64,000 nt of DNA, from NCBI RefSeq assembly GCF_019059575.1, contig NW_024882990.1, forward strand, positions 89,340-153,339. The letters are read 5' to 3'. The translations under genes were made by a program, and so were the position numbers. The notes under the pieces are model-generated. The model was given only the letters and a program-made list of their open reading frames with translations, searched no databases and was not told the DNA's origin. Of this stretch, positions 43,343-55,200 are shown in pieces (positions within the stretch are counted from its first letter, which is position 1; each line of letters starts with the position of its first letter). Origin of the DNA: Amphibalanus amphitrite. Its lineage: Eukaryota; Arthropoda; Thecostraca; Balanomorpha; Balanidae.

Positions 43343-45993
43343 GTGAGGTCGTTTCCTGTAAACATTTCCATTTTTATCTGTCTGGACGGGTCGTGCCGTT
43401 CATGTTTTAAGTTTGTTTGACACATGTCACTGTTGGTATACAGAGTCCGTGAGAGCGTTGTTTAGGCGTGGACACGAACCCCTCACAAACCAGCTATATT
43501 CTCCCTGCTGGGATGCGTGCCGGAGTGCCTAACAGACGGGAACTGTGCCCTGTAAATCGCATGCCGAATGGATTTGGGTCAAACGAATGGCGACGAGGGA
43601 ATGATGACGAAACGTAATGATGTGCGCCCGAGGCAAACGAGTTTTTTTTTGCGTTGGCAACGAAGGAATGCTAAAAATACAGGCCAAGTCTCAAGTTGCT
43701 ACGTGCGAACTGAGGGAGTTCTATAGCCTTGGAACTGAGCAATGCGTTTATGCTACAAGGTTCAAGCACTAGTTAGTATGTGCGCTATACCAAGTGTTGG
43801 CATGTTAGTTAACACTGCACTACCTATCCGGCACACTGCTTAACTTTTTGCGTATCGGCTACAACATATCTAATGACGTAAAAGAATAAATGTTAAATGG
43901 AAAGTGAATTCCTTTTCGACCGTTAAATTGTTCGTAGAATATAAATCTAAGATTAGAATGAATTCAAATGTAACCAACGCCTCATCGGAATATGTGCTTG
44001 GCACGTCTTTGCTGGCGTCCTGATGTTCATATTTTTCAACGAATATGGTGTCAGCTGATACCAGAAATATGGTGTTTTACCATTTTACATTCAGCAGCTT
44101 CGCCGAAGCGTGCTACAAAGGGATACGGAGGTAAAAGTATTACCATTTCAATGGAGGCAGTGCCTGTGTTGTCATTTGTAAGGCTTTATATAGCATGCAT
44201 GCTGCCCCCACAGAATATTTCATTCAGAAGCTTCTAGAGAAAGTGGGCTTCAAAAGTGAATTTTACGAAACACATCGTACGATGTACCGTGACTGCATCG
44301 TGGCCTAGTACATAAAAGCAAAATACCTAAGCTAATGGTAGGTATATCACGATGCACCTCTTTGCAATTTGACGGATTGAAATCAACGTTGTGGAATGAA
44401 CAACACTTCAACATACAAAGACATGCGCTTCAATTTTCTTGGGTCATTCAGGTTGAATGATTTTCTTTTCAACACACCCTTTACGACAGTGACCTTGGCC
44501 GTTTATTCGAGTCGTCAGTTTTAGCTGGGCTCGGGCACGGTCGATACAATTCCGCTGTAAGGTTGTCATGCTCGGGCAGAAAGGCTGCCTATCGCACTGT
44601 CCAGGTGACATGCCATTGGTAGTGACACGACGCCGACGGGGTAGGGGGAGGGGGGAGCTCACTGGGCAGCTGGGAAGATGTGAAAGGCTCTACGGGTCGC
44701 CCTCGACCATCAGTCCGCGAATGAATCTGTGCTTGGACGCTTGTAGGTCAGCTCACTTTGGTAGAAGTTTGGTAAGAAGGTAAGTAGCATTAGCCAATTA
44801 TATTCATCAGTCAACTGATATCGTCAACTTCTGTCCAATTCCATTTACCCAAGACTCTTCTATTCCTTTCATGTTTGGAGAACAATTGCTCATTTTGTTC
44901 TAACATCGATGAATCGACCGAACCGCCTTTGCGAGTGGCGTCAACAGGTTTGAAAATGATTGAACGTAATGATGTGAGTAGGAACAGCCGTCTATCATCA
45001 TATCCTCGATAGGTATTTGACCGTTTTATTATCACACGGCATGACTTTCATATCGCATTTTAAACTACATTAGCCGTTTTCACAACAGGCTATCTGGCGA
45101 AAGGACCAAACCCGACCAAATCTGACAAAACTCTTTTACAGCAAAGGTCTTCATACCGTGCCTTTATTCCAATATTTAAAAGTCCAGAACAATGTCAGAT
45201 GTTAAAATAAAGTATCAAGTTCAAGGCAAGCTGAAACTACAAACAATCGACTATGAACGTTATTTGACCAAATCGCACCAAATGTAACCATATGTGTGCC
45301 ACACAACCATCGTAAAAATGGGCATTATGCTACGTTATCACACTACATTACATTATCATGCACATTACCTTATTAAATTTACGTAAAAATGTGATGGCGT
45401 AATCTATTGCGCCGAATAAGCCCATTGATAAGCTAGAAACGAAACCAGAACAAGCCACTCATAAGTTCTGCTAATGCCTTTCCTACTAGCCCACTCACCA
45501 AGCAAATGCTCATCACCTCTGAATTCGGTATACCACAATGTCATTTCTGGATCGCTCTCCTAAATTGGCTTTCGCATCATGACGGTGGCATTTTGTAAAA
45601 CACAACTCGCCACTCAATACGCACGCTCGGCCTGGGCAATGTCGAACGCCCGAATACGTTCTTGCCCTGTATTGATTGTCCATTTGAGCTTTGACCTTTG
45701 CATTTGGCCCTGATCCGGGCCGCTCGTAAGCCGTAATAGGGCCTGTTTCGGAGACGCTTAAGTCCATGAAAGCTCGCAAGTTGGTGGCTCTGTTCCTTCA
45801 GTCGTACTATACTGGAGGCGCAGGATTCGCTAAGGATTGTGGCCTTGAACTTTTGGTTATGAGTTTTGACGTAAAGAGATATTTTGGTGCTGGCAGTGAA
45901 TTGATGTGTCGAATTCGAGATTGTTTAATTTTGTTAGAGTCGTGATTGATTTACCTATAGATGTAGCCAGAGAGTAGACGCACGCTCGCCGTT
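43343..45993. other. Intergenic, nothing recognised
   Basis: AT-rich with frequent stops. A short GC-rich stretch at 44560-44780 has no clear exon. The left flank of the LTR element ends with CCGTT. Confidence 0.5.
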
Positions 45994-46755
45994 TGTTGAG
46001 TTTGTATATGTTTTCGCGCAAGTAATCTATTTTGTAACTAGCGGTCGTAACTGTTCGCCGCGTGCGTGTCGCCGACGGCCACGGTAGCGCCGGCGCGCCG
46101 GCGGGCCGTGCGGCACAGTATGTTTGCGGGCGCGGTGCTCGGGCGCGCGGTGATTGGCGGTCGCTTACATGTCACGTGACCCGCAGTGACCTCCGGTCTG
46201 TCCGGGAGGAGCGGGCCACTCGTGTCTCAGCATTCGTCTGGACCGGGTCGGTCTCAATGCGCGCTAGCCTCTGGAGTGGCACTGCACGGCTCTCCTGGCT
46301 GTAGCGCTTGTGGCCGCCGAGTGTAGGAAACGGACTTGGCGGTCCTTTCCTGAGCCTCACTCGGACAAAATTAACGCCTAACCCTCTTTGGCACCCAAAT
46401 CCTGACGGGGCATTATATGATACAGATCAGACGTGTGTCTTTGATACCGTTCATAATGTATCATTAATGCACCCTTTACCTGATACAAGTATAATGTAAT
46501 CGTGCCTGTCGTTACTGTGCACGTTTCACGGCGAATTTAGAGGGGCTGTCCGTAAGCCCCTCCTTGGATGTACGAGAAAAAGCAATGAGCTGTACTTGAT
46601 TTGTGCCTTATCATTACTGTGCCTGGTCGTTAAATGATACGGTGACTACCTCTCAACCTGTTGGTGACGAAGCTGTTGCACCCCAATACAGCACTGAGGT
46701 CAATTATATTTCTGTTCTGTTTATACCGGCGCAAAGAACGGACGGATTCTTAACA
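45994..46755 (+). repeat. 5' LTR of the BEL/Pao-like element
   Basis: 762 bp, TG...CA borders, GC-rich first half (CGGTAGCGCCGGCGCGCCGG near 46080). The small frames inside are repeated exactly in the 3' LTR and are not genes. I could not match the bases after 46755 (TAGTCCTCCGGG) to a primer-binding tRNA. Confidence 0.92.
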
Positions 46756-46879
46756 TAGTCCTCCGGGCCGGATAGTCTTTTCGGTTTCAAAATTTGTACC
46801 TTGTTAATCGGACAGACATTGATATTCTTGTTTGATACAGTCCACTTTTACCCACTTGTTAAAATCCGTTTAGTTCAAC

Positions 46880-49399
46880 ATGGATGATTTATTGAGCACA
46901 AGAACGAGGCTTCGTTCAAAGGCAACCAAACAGTGTAACGACCTCAGGTCATGCCGGGAGGGGGATCAAAAGGCACTTGATGTGGATCAGCTGGCTCTCA
47001 AGCTCCATCACTTGGAGAAGCTGCAGCACGAGCTTCAGCAGGTCCAGGACCAGCTCGACAAGCTTGGTCAGCCTGACGATTCCAGTCACAGCCAAAACAT
47101 GGAGGATGAGATGTTCCTCGGCTCCAGGCTACTCACCCGGCTTGAGAAAGCTGGTGACACTGTTCAAAGGGTCGACTCCCAAAACCCGACAGGAAATGCA
47201 GACCTCAAAGCATCAGTCGCAGTCAAGATTCCCATTTATCATGGCGACGTGATGAAATGGTCCGAGTTTTGGGAACTCTTCACAATTTCCGTTCACGACA
47301 ACCCAGTTTACGCTGACGTGCAAAGGTTTGTCGTTCTTAAGTCGCATTTGGCCGGCGCGGCGCTGCGCACAATCCAAGGGATTCCGGTGTCGGGTGAAGG
47401 CTACGCTGAAGCCGTAGCAGTCCTCAAAGAGCGCTTTGACCACAGCGAGGTGCGGCGAGAGCTTCTGATGCGCGAGCTCTTGAGCATGCCCTCTGTCCGC
47501 CACAATGACCTACGAGGCATGCGAACCTTGGTTGATCACCTGTCTTCTCACACGCGCGCTCTAAACACCCTCGGTGTGCCCGCCGAGAGCTTCTCGAGCC
47601 TCCTCCTACCAGTCGTGAAAGACAAAATTCCGGAAGACTGGCGGCTGGAATGGGCTCGGCTGGAGAGCGCGGACTTTGACGTTTTCCTTAAATTTCTCAA
47701 TCGAGAGTTACGGATCCGCGAGGCAGCCAAGGGAGTTTCTGCGTCTGTCGCAAACGCAGAAGCACCGCCTTCGGCGCCGTCTGTCACCAGCATTATGACG
47801 GCACGGCTTGAGCCTCGGAGGGAGCGGTCACAGCCATCTCAAAGGCCAAGGAAGACGGCTTGTAGCGCGTGTGGACAAGGTCATCATTCGCTTGCCCAGT
47901 GTGTGACATTTCGTGGCATGACTGTACAGAGCAGATGGTCACTCGCGAGAAACTCGAAGGTATGTTTCCGCTGTCTCCGTCCTGGTCATCGAGCCCGTGA
48001 TTGCAAAGAGGGATCATGTGTGGAGTGCAGCAGGCCCCATCACGTCCTGCTGCACCATTCGGGACCCTCGTCAGGGGGTCACTCGGCGGTCCCAACGTCC
48101 AAACTGTCGCCGGATGCGGCCAGCTTCTCGACGGCACAGCCCCCTCAAGAGGCGGGTATGAGTGCCGCAGAAGTAGATGCCCAGCGACAGTGCCATCGTC
48201 GTTTCAACGCCCAGAGAGCTGACGGAATCCGAAGCTTCTTCCAGACGGCTCTGGTTGAGGCTGTGGGCCCGAATGGTCGGCGCCGGGCCCGTGTCTTGCT
48301 GGACGGAGGCTCCGACTCCTCCTATATCCGTGGCGCTCTGGCAGAAGAACTTGGGCTACCTGTTGTCGGCTCGGGAACCTTCTCCTGCATTGGCTTCCAG
48401 GAGAAAACTGAACAGGCACGCCAATATCGCAAAGTCCGAGTCGAGCTTCAGAGCCGTTTTGACGGCAGCTCTGTGCACCTGGACATGTGGAGCACAGGTC
48501 GTCTATGCTCACCCCTTCCGGCCACATCACCTCCCCAGATGCCCTCCCGATTGGAGATGGCGGACGACTTTGGGGGAGGTGAGATCGATCTCCTAATCGG
48601 CGTTGATAGTATATATCACGTCGTGTTGTGGGAGCAAGTGGATCTCGGTGAGGGGCTTCGAGCTGTTGAGACAATCTTTGGATATGTTCTGCATGGGAAG
48701 CAGAGCGGAGTCCTGTCACACGATCAGCCACGTCATCAGACGTTCCACTGTCGCCAAGTGGAAGCGATGTGGGACTTGGACACGATTGGGATCAGTGAGC
48801 ATGAGGTGGTCGACTCAAACCACAGGCTCTACCCCAAGCCTACATGGAATGAAGCTGAGCAGCGCTATGAGATGGGTTTAGTATGGCGCTCCGAGGATAG
48901 GCCCGTCTCCAACAGAGGTCCTACGCTGGCTCGAACGCTTCGAATGTCGGATCGCCTCAGCAAAGAGAAAGCTGTCATGTCCAACACGCACGGCGATGGC
49001 GTGCCGATGAATGCAGCTGTCGATCTCTTTGATCTCAAGTATGAACAATCACCAATGGAGCTTTCCGAGTCGGACGCTGTGGGCTCGTGCACGGTGGGGA
49101 GCCGTTCTGCTGCTCAAGCGCCTGATCTGCCGGATGTCTCTGCCGAGACGAGGCGGAATCTTGAGCAGGGCCAGGAGCTGTTGCATAGGCCGATTGCCTT
49201 TGAAGCTTTCTGGTCCCCCCACCAAAGGGCACTCCAATGCCTGCAGTCAGACGTGCATGAGAAAGTCTTTGAAGTGGTCAACCCAAATGACCAAAGGAGC
49301 AGAGCATGCTCATGGCTCTTGTCGGAAACACGTCAGAGGTCTTGCCGGATTCCGTTTGGGCAGACCGGACGTCCCCCAGAACCGATGCGTCGGGGGTGA
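46880..49399 (+). CDS. Gag plus aspartic protease polyprotein of BEL/Pao-like element (839 aa)
   Basis: Forms the particle and processes it in the intact family. Residues 1-90: a helical, coiled-coil-like start (LEKLQHELQQVQDQLDKLG). About 110-260: a DUF1759-type gag domain with YHGDVMKWSEFWELF and VLKERFDHSEVRRELLMREL. Zinc knuckles: CSACGQGHHSLAQC at about 327, CFRCLRPGHRARDC at about 362, then CVECSRPHHVLLHH. Protease-like region from about 460 with LLDGGSDSS, Gly replacing the second residue of the usual D-S/T-G. About 650-700 (VWRSEDRPVSNRGPTLARTL) matches the linker that precedes RT in Pao polyproteins. After that the sequence is unrelated and the frame stops where RT should begin. ATG at 46880 is the first in frame. 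Confidence 0.88.
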   Translation: MDDLLSTRTRLRSKATKQCNDLRSCREGDQKALDVDQLALKLHHLEKLQHELQQVQDQLDKLGQPDDSSHSQNMEDEMFLGSRLLTRLEKAGDTVQRVDSQNPTGNADLKASVAVKIPIYHGDVMKWSEFWELFTISVHDNPVYADVQRFVVLKSHLAGAALRTIQGIPVSGEGYAEAVAVLKERFDHSEVRRELLMRELLSMPSVRHNDLRGMRTLVDHLSSHTRALNTLGVPAESFSSLLLPVVKDKIPEDWRLEWARLESADFDVFLKFLNRELRIREAAKGVSASVANAEAPPSAPSVTSIMTARLEPRRERSQPSQRPRKTACSACGQGHHSLAQCVTFRGMTVQSRWSLARNSKVCFRCLRPGHRARDCKEGSCVECSRPHHVLLHHSGPSSGGHSAVPTSKLSPDAASFSTAQPPQEAGMSAAEVDAQRQCHRRFNAQRADGIRSFFQTALVEAVGPNGRRRARVLLDGGSDSSYIRGALAEELGLPVVGSGTFSCIGFQEKTEQARQYRKVRVELQSRFDGSSVHLDMWSTGRLCSPLPATSPPQMPSRLEMADDFGGGEIDLLIGVDSIYHVVLWEQVDLGEGLRAVETIFGYVLHGKQSGVLSHDQPRHQTFHCRQVEAMWDLDTIGISEHEVVDSNHRLYPKPTWNEAEQRYEMGLVWRSEDRPVSNRGPTLARTLRMSDRLSKEKAVMSNTHGDGVPMNAAVDLFDLKYEQSPMELSESDAVGSCTVGSRSAAQAPDLPDVSAETRRNLEQGQELLHRPIAFEAFWSPHQRALQCLQSDVHEKVFEVVNPNDQRSRACSWLLSETRQRSCRIPFGQTGRPPEPMRRG

Positions 49400-49537
49400 G
49401 GTTGGAGTCGTGGACTCCTCCTCCAAGTTGTGCAGTGTGCACTCAGAGTCTGGACAGTTGATTTAGTTTTTTTTAAGGAATTGAATTTAACTTTTGTTGA
49501 TATCATTGCCAAAGCCCTTGAACTTCGCCAGATCCAA

Positions 49538-49675
49538 GGTTCTCATGAGCGTGATCGCCCATGACGTGGAAAGCTTGTCGGCTTCCACGCGAGCCTTTCG
49601 TTCTTAGGGTTCTCATTGAGCGTGTCCGCTCGTGACGTGGCAAGTCTGTTGGCTTCCACGCGAACCATTGGTCCT
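49538..49675. repeat. Two-copy ~70-bp tandem repeat inside the LTR element
   Basis: GGTTCTCATGAGCGTG ... GGCTTCCACGCGAGCC (from 49538) recurs as GGTTCTCATTGAGCGTG ... GGCTTCCACGCGAACC (from 49608). Non-coding spacer. Confidence 0.75.
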
Positions 49676-50177
49676 CCTGCACTGTTCAAAGCTATGTTTC
49701 ACGCATGTCTCTTTCCCACAGCATGGACGTGTCGTGTGCTGCTGACCTGACGTGGTTCGTGGCAGGAGGCGCGGCTGCTGGTGACTACGTCGGCGACTCC
49801 GTCGCTCACGACGGGGAACGCCGTCCTGAGCCAGCCGAGCTAGGGGTGTTGCCCCCTGGAGCTGTCGCCGACGTACATGCGTCCAGGAGATCGTGGCGGA
49901 CGCTGATGCGTCCCATCTGGCTGCCCACGGGTGCAGCCGCTGAGCAGTGCCAGTGACGCCCCACTACCGTCGTAGCGGTGCGTAAGCGCAAGGGGCGTGC
50001 CATCCGGTGCGTCTGGCGGGCGATGTATGCGGACGCACTACATGGACACTTTCGCAAGTGATGCGCGACCGCGACAGACGTAATCCGGTGCGCGAGAAGT
50101 GTTTTTAAGTAGTTTGTCAGTGATGTGCCCATGTATTTTAAAATGTGCATCCGAGACGCACATTTTGGTGGGGAGTA

Positions 50178-50939
50178 TGTTGAGTTTGTATATGTTTTCG
50201 CGCAAGTAATCTATTTTGTAACTAGCGGTCGTAACTGTTCGCCGCGTGCGTGTCGCCGACGGCCACGGTAGCGCCGGCGCGCCGGCGGGCCGTGCGGCAC
50301 AGTATGTTTGCGGGCGCGGTGCTCGGGCGCGCGGTGATTGGCGGTCGCTTACATGTCACGTGACCCGCAGTGACCTCCGGTCTGTCCGGGAGGAGCGGGC
50401 CACTCGTGTCTCAGCATTCGTCTGGACCGGGTCGGTCTCAATGCGCGCTAGCCTCTGGAGTGGCACTGCACGGCTCTCCTGGCTGTAGCGCTTGTGGCCG
50501 CCGAGTGTAGGAAACGGACTTGGCGGTCCTTTCCTGAGCCTCACTCGGACAAAATTAACGCCTAACCCTCTTTGGCACCCAAATCCTGACGGGGCATTAT
50601 ATGATACAGATCAGACGTGTGTCTTTGATACCGTTCATAATGTATCATTAATGCACCCTTTACCTGATACAAGTATAATGTAATCGTGCCTGTCGTTACT
50701 GTGCACGTTTCACGGCGAATTTAGAGGGGCTGTCCGTAAGCCCCTCCTTGGATGTACGAGAAAAAGCAATGAGCTGTACTTGATTTGTGCCTTATCATTA
50801 CTGTGCCTGGTCGTTAAATGATACGGTGACTACCTCTCAACCTGTTGGTGACGAAGCTGTTGCACCCCAATACAGCACTGAGGTCAATTATATTTCTGTT
50901 CTGTTTATACCGGCGCAAAGAACGGACGGATTCTTAACA
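50178..50939 (+). repeat. 3' LTR of the BEL/Pao-like element
   Basis: Same 762 bp as the 5' LTR at an offset of 4184. I saw no differences in the segments compared. Confidence 0.92.
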
Positions 50940-51118
50940 CCGTTCCCAATCCCGTGCCGTTATGCGGTGAATCAATGGTGATTTCCGTTTCTCGTGACGA
51001 CTACACGGTAGTTCTACACATATGTATTTCAGGAATACTTGCGACCAATGATAGACGATGCTGAGATAAAATACTCGATTCATTTTATTTTGTTTAACTC
51101 GTGCTTTTTGACTGTTAT

Positions 51119-51174
51119 ATGTATGTGTGCGTGCGTGCGTGCGTGCGCGTGCGTGTGTGGGTGCGTGCGCGCGA
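51119..51174. repeat. (GTGC)n microsatellite
   Basis: TGTGTGCGTGCGTGCGTGCG tract with variants. Confidence 0.85.
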
Positions 51175-51867
51175 AATGACAGTGGTGCTGCATAACTTGA
51201 GAATGCAGTCAATGCGGAAGATCAAATTTTAATAAAAGTTCAGGCATACCAAATTTCATCTCTGGACCTGTAATACTTCTAGAGGCATCGCTAAAAAAAC
51301 AGGGATTGCACAAAATCCCGACTACTAGGCTCAGTGTACTGCCATTTAATGCATACTCATATTCATATTTTAATTAGACTTTCTGAATAACTGCGATTAA
51401 AAATTGATGCATTATTCAATACACTTGCTAATTTGTAATACTTGTAAGACGTAAATCAGCACACTGTAATGCATTATGAAGGCAAACCGTGAGTGAGTGA
51501 GCGCCCCAAATAATTAAGTCCTGCAATCTGCATCGTATTTCCATTCAAACCGTGCACTAGCAACGCTTTTCCGGAATAAATTTTGGAAGGATCGTGGCAC
51601 CTACAAGGCGCAATTTACATTAGCGGCTAGTATTTTCACGTTTATTATGCCTTTCATAATTGTTCCATCATTATGTCCAATGCCACTGAAAAATGATTAT
51701 AAATTGAAATATAAGTCACCCGTCTGTATAGGCATGACGATTTGAATGCAAATGGAGAGGTAAACATTTAGTACAATCTCCTTAAAGTCACGCTAATCAC
51801 ACACAGGCAGCTCAAACAAACGAAACCCAATGAAAATGAGTGTTACAAGTCGGTTAACGACTTCACT

Positions 51868-51880
51868 AAATATATTTAAA
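51868..51880 (+). promoter_or_regulatory. TATA-box candidate for lectin 3
   Basis: AAATATATTTAAA lies about 45 bp before the start codon at 51921, in range for a TSS near 51900. Weak on its own in AT-rich sequence. Confidence 0.35.
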
Positions 51881-51920
51881 CAGCGAAGTGGAGAAGGAGG
51901 CTTCATTATCACTTGCAGCC

Positions 51921-52215
51921 ATGGTCCGGCCGGGAGCGGTACTGCTGCTGCTTCTGGTGACTTCAGCGGCCGCGGTCCGGTACCGCTGGCTGGACCCGGT
52001 GTCCCTGCACGGTCCGGCTGTGCAGACCGTCTCAGCAGTCTCAGCAGTCGACTGCGGTCGCCGCTGTGACGCGCAGACCCCTCAGGAGTGTAGCGGCTTC
52101 ATGTACGGCCCAGAGGACGGCATGTGCCGCCTGTTCTCTGGCGACTGCCGCGGTCCGGCTGTCAACAAGTCAAAACAGACTAGCAACCACTATATGGCTA
52201 GAAACCAATGTCCAG
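51921..52215 (+). CDS. Lectin 3, exon 1 (signal peptide and PAN-like module)
   Basis: 98 codons plus one base, ending NHYMARNQCP-G at a GTAAGT donor. Six Cys within about 60 residues. Confidence 0.9.
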
Positions 52216-55200
52216 GTAAGTCATCGTCTAGCCAAGAGCTATTCTTAGATACGACCAGTGGCGTATTTAGAAAATCACGAGGGGGTTCAAGAACCTTATC
52301 AAAAACCTAAAAAATATACTCACGCCGACCAACAAGAGGGGCGGGCGCTAAAGGTTGAGAGGATGGCGATCAACACGAGAGCGCCAATGGCCCAATAGGT
52401 AGGAGGGCCTTGATCAACATTAACCCACGCGGGGCTGGGGGTAAATTTTACCCCCACTCGCGAATTTTTGCAATATCTCAAAAACGGCGGCGCGCAGCGC
52501 CGCCAAACTTCCAGTACCTTTTCTCACATCAATTGGACACGTTTCCTGAAAATTTGAGCGAAATCCTTCTGAAATTTTTTGAGAAAATGGCGTTTTAGTG
52601 ACGTCATGTTCGCCATTTTCGCCTCAAAAATGGCAAAAATTCCAACGCCGCTAACATCTTCATTTTTAAGGGAATCAAGACGTAACAAAAAGGTAATACG
52701 TGATTTTACTTTGTCTATCAAATTGCTATCTCGGTTTTTTGAATTTTTTTATTTTGGCCCATTTTTTTCAAAAAACTGACTTTTTTGGGAAAATAATTAT
52801 AAAATCCAAAATTTTGCGTGTATCGGAAAAACCGGAATATTTGTCAGAGAAGTGGTCCATGTGCACCTACCTACATACCAATTTTTAGAAGAATCGGTTA
52901 AAAATGTGGGAGTTATTCAAAATTTTATGACGTAACGACAAACAATTTTTTGAAAAATGAATTTTTTGGAATTTCTAGACCTCGTACGGAAACAAAATAG
53001 CACCATTCGATTCGCCGTGAAAAATTGCATCAAATAGACACCTTTTTAGACCTTAACAACCAGCTTCAAAATTTGACCTCACTTGACCTGACCTTGACCT
53101 GAGCTCGACCTGAAATTCATCCAGATGTGGTCCATATCACCTATTGAGTGTGCCTATTGAATTATATGAATAAAATGACCTATAAAACATGTGTCGCACA
53201 TGCCCTTTTCTATATTTTCTTTTTGGTGACCTGACCTGACCTGACCTTGAGCTTGACCTCTGAATGATGTTGTATGCAACGAATATTGTCTTGGTAGCCT
53301 AAGAACACGTTTTGCACAATCAGTCTCAGTCCATGACTCCATTCTTCGGCAACTACGGTGCAAGGCCGATACTGAAGAAACTTGCAATTTGTACCCTTGA
53401 CCTGACCTTGACCTTGACCTCAAACTTTAAATTAAGTACATGTTTTTAGTTGCTCGTGATGAGATCTTTCGATCGGCGTTTGAATTTTCCAAATCGGATC
53501 ATTAGCTCGGGAGATAACAGGGGGGGGGGGGTAAAATTTACCCCCTCCCACCAGCCCCGCGCGTTCGGCTGGAGACCCCAGCCCCGCGCGGGTTAAACAG
53601 GAGGGCGCCAAAAAGAAGGACACCGAGCAAAAGGAGGGCACCATTGATTACGAGGGTGGTGATCAACAAAGAGGAGACAAAAAAAAACAAGGGCAACAAA
53701 AAAAAAGAATAAAAAACAAGAGTGCGCCAAACGATGGGGGGGGGGGGACATCAACAGGAGATCGCCAGTTGGTAGAAATGTGATTATTAGCCCGCGCCCT
53801 GCTGGAGGGAGGGGAAGGGGGTTGAGCAGCCCCTGCGTTTTTTTTTTTCGCGAATAGCCGCCGTTTTAGGCACACCTCATCATACTTTTTCCGCAAATGC
53901 TGTGAAAATGTCAGACCAAGGTCACCCAAGTTCAGGTCACTGGGCCACCTCACATGATCTTACCTAAAAAGTTTCAACTCCTTCCATTGCTACACCGAGT
54001 GACCGATCACTTTAAAACTTTCAGCAATTGACAAGCTCAGCAATGCGTATAATTTTTTTTACATAGGAATTTCGATATCGGTGACCTATGGTCAGGTCAA
54101 TTTTGCGATCTCTCCATTATAGGTCAAAAGGAGAAAATTGAAAATAAATTGAGAGACGCCTCTTGTTAAGGTTAGCCTTCGACTTTCCATGAATAATTCA
54201 CGAACCGTTAAGACTAGCAACATGAAACGTGGCATACCCTCTTCTACATCAAGCTCTCATCCTCCCATGAAATTTCCTTGTGGAGCAAAGACCGTTTTAA
54301 TATATAACTTATTCGACCTCCACATCATGTCATTAAATGATCTTTTGTCTATTGGCAATGGAATACACCACCAGATAATCAGATCATCGCCCTAATTCCC
54401 ATTGAATATGTCAGCATTATGAAAAAAGTGTCTGCTAGTGAAGGGTTTCCAGATATCCACATTTCGCTAGATGAGCTCAAATGCGCAATCAAGATCTAAG
54501 CTGTCATTTTAACACTTATATTGTATAATGAATAATGTATATGCAGCGATGAAGGGCCTTTTTGTCTTTTGACCTTTCGTATTACCTATGCTTCATCGAC
54601 ATCGACCGACTGGGGAGATGGTCTGTTGTTTTTTTTTCACATGAAAAAAGGGGTGCGGAATTTCGATAGCAATTGCCGAATAAATATCAAACCAGCATAG
54701 TGTTGATCAAAACTGTTTCTTACTTTAATGAAATGCTTCCCGCAACAACTTCAGAGAAAATTTTATATTGTTTCAGGGACCATGTCCAACCGCTGCGCCT
54801 GCCCGGCCGGCTTCAGCCGCTGTGCCGGCCGCTGTCTGAAGCGACTGGACCTGGCAGTCGCCTACACTGAAGCGGAGAGCCAGTGCAACGCGCTAGGCGC
54901 CCACCTGGCCGTGCCCCGCTCTGACGAGGAGAACCGATGCGCCATAATTGCCGCTGGCGGCACCACTGTCTGGCTCGGCCTCACCGACGTCGTCACCGAG
55001 GGCCAGTTCGTCGGCGCCGACGGCTGCGGCACCGTGCCTTCCACCGGTCCCCTCTGGGGAACCGGACAACCCAACAACGCAAACGGAAACCAGCCTTACG
55101 TTGTCCTGGGGCTGATGGAAGCTGGAGTGTGGTATTCTGAGTGGAACGACTACTGGGGCGATGAATCAATCAACCCTCTGTGTCAGCTAGCGGTCTGTTA

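Larger units (their letters stand above)
45994..50939 (+). mobile_element. BEL/Pao-like LTR retrotransposon, non-autonomous (gag-protease only)
   Basis: Two 762-bp LTRs (45994-46755 and 50178-50939) start TGTTGAG, end TTAACA, look identical, and are bordered by the 5-bp duplication CCGTT (45989-45993 and 50940-50944). A purine-rich GGTGGGGAG precedes the 3' LTR. The single long ORF (46880-49399) codes for a Pao-type gag and aspartic protease; no reverse transcriptase, RNase H or integrase motif is present in the remaining 780 bp. Matching LTRs indicate recent insertion, so enzymes must have come from a relative. Confidence 0.9.

Noticed and set aside
46062-46304. 80-codon frame, repeated at 50246-50488
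   Set aside because: Inside both LTRs; identical because the LTRs are, not because of coding constraint.
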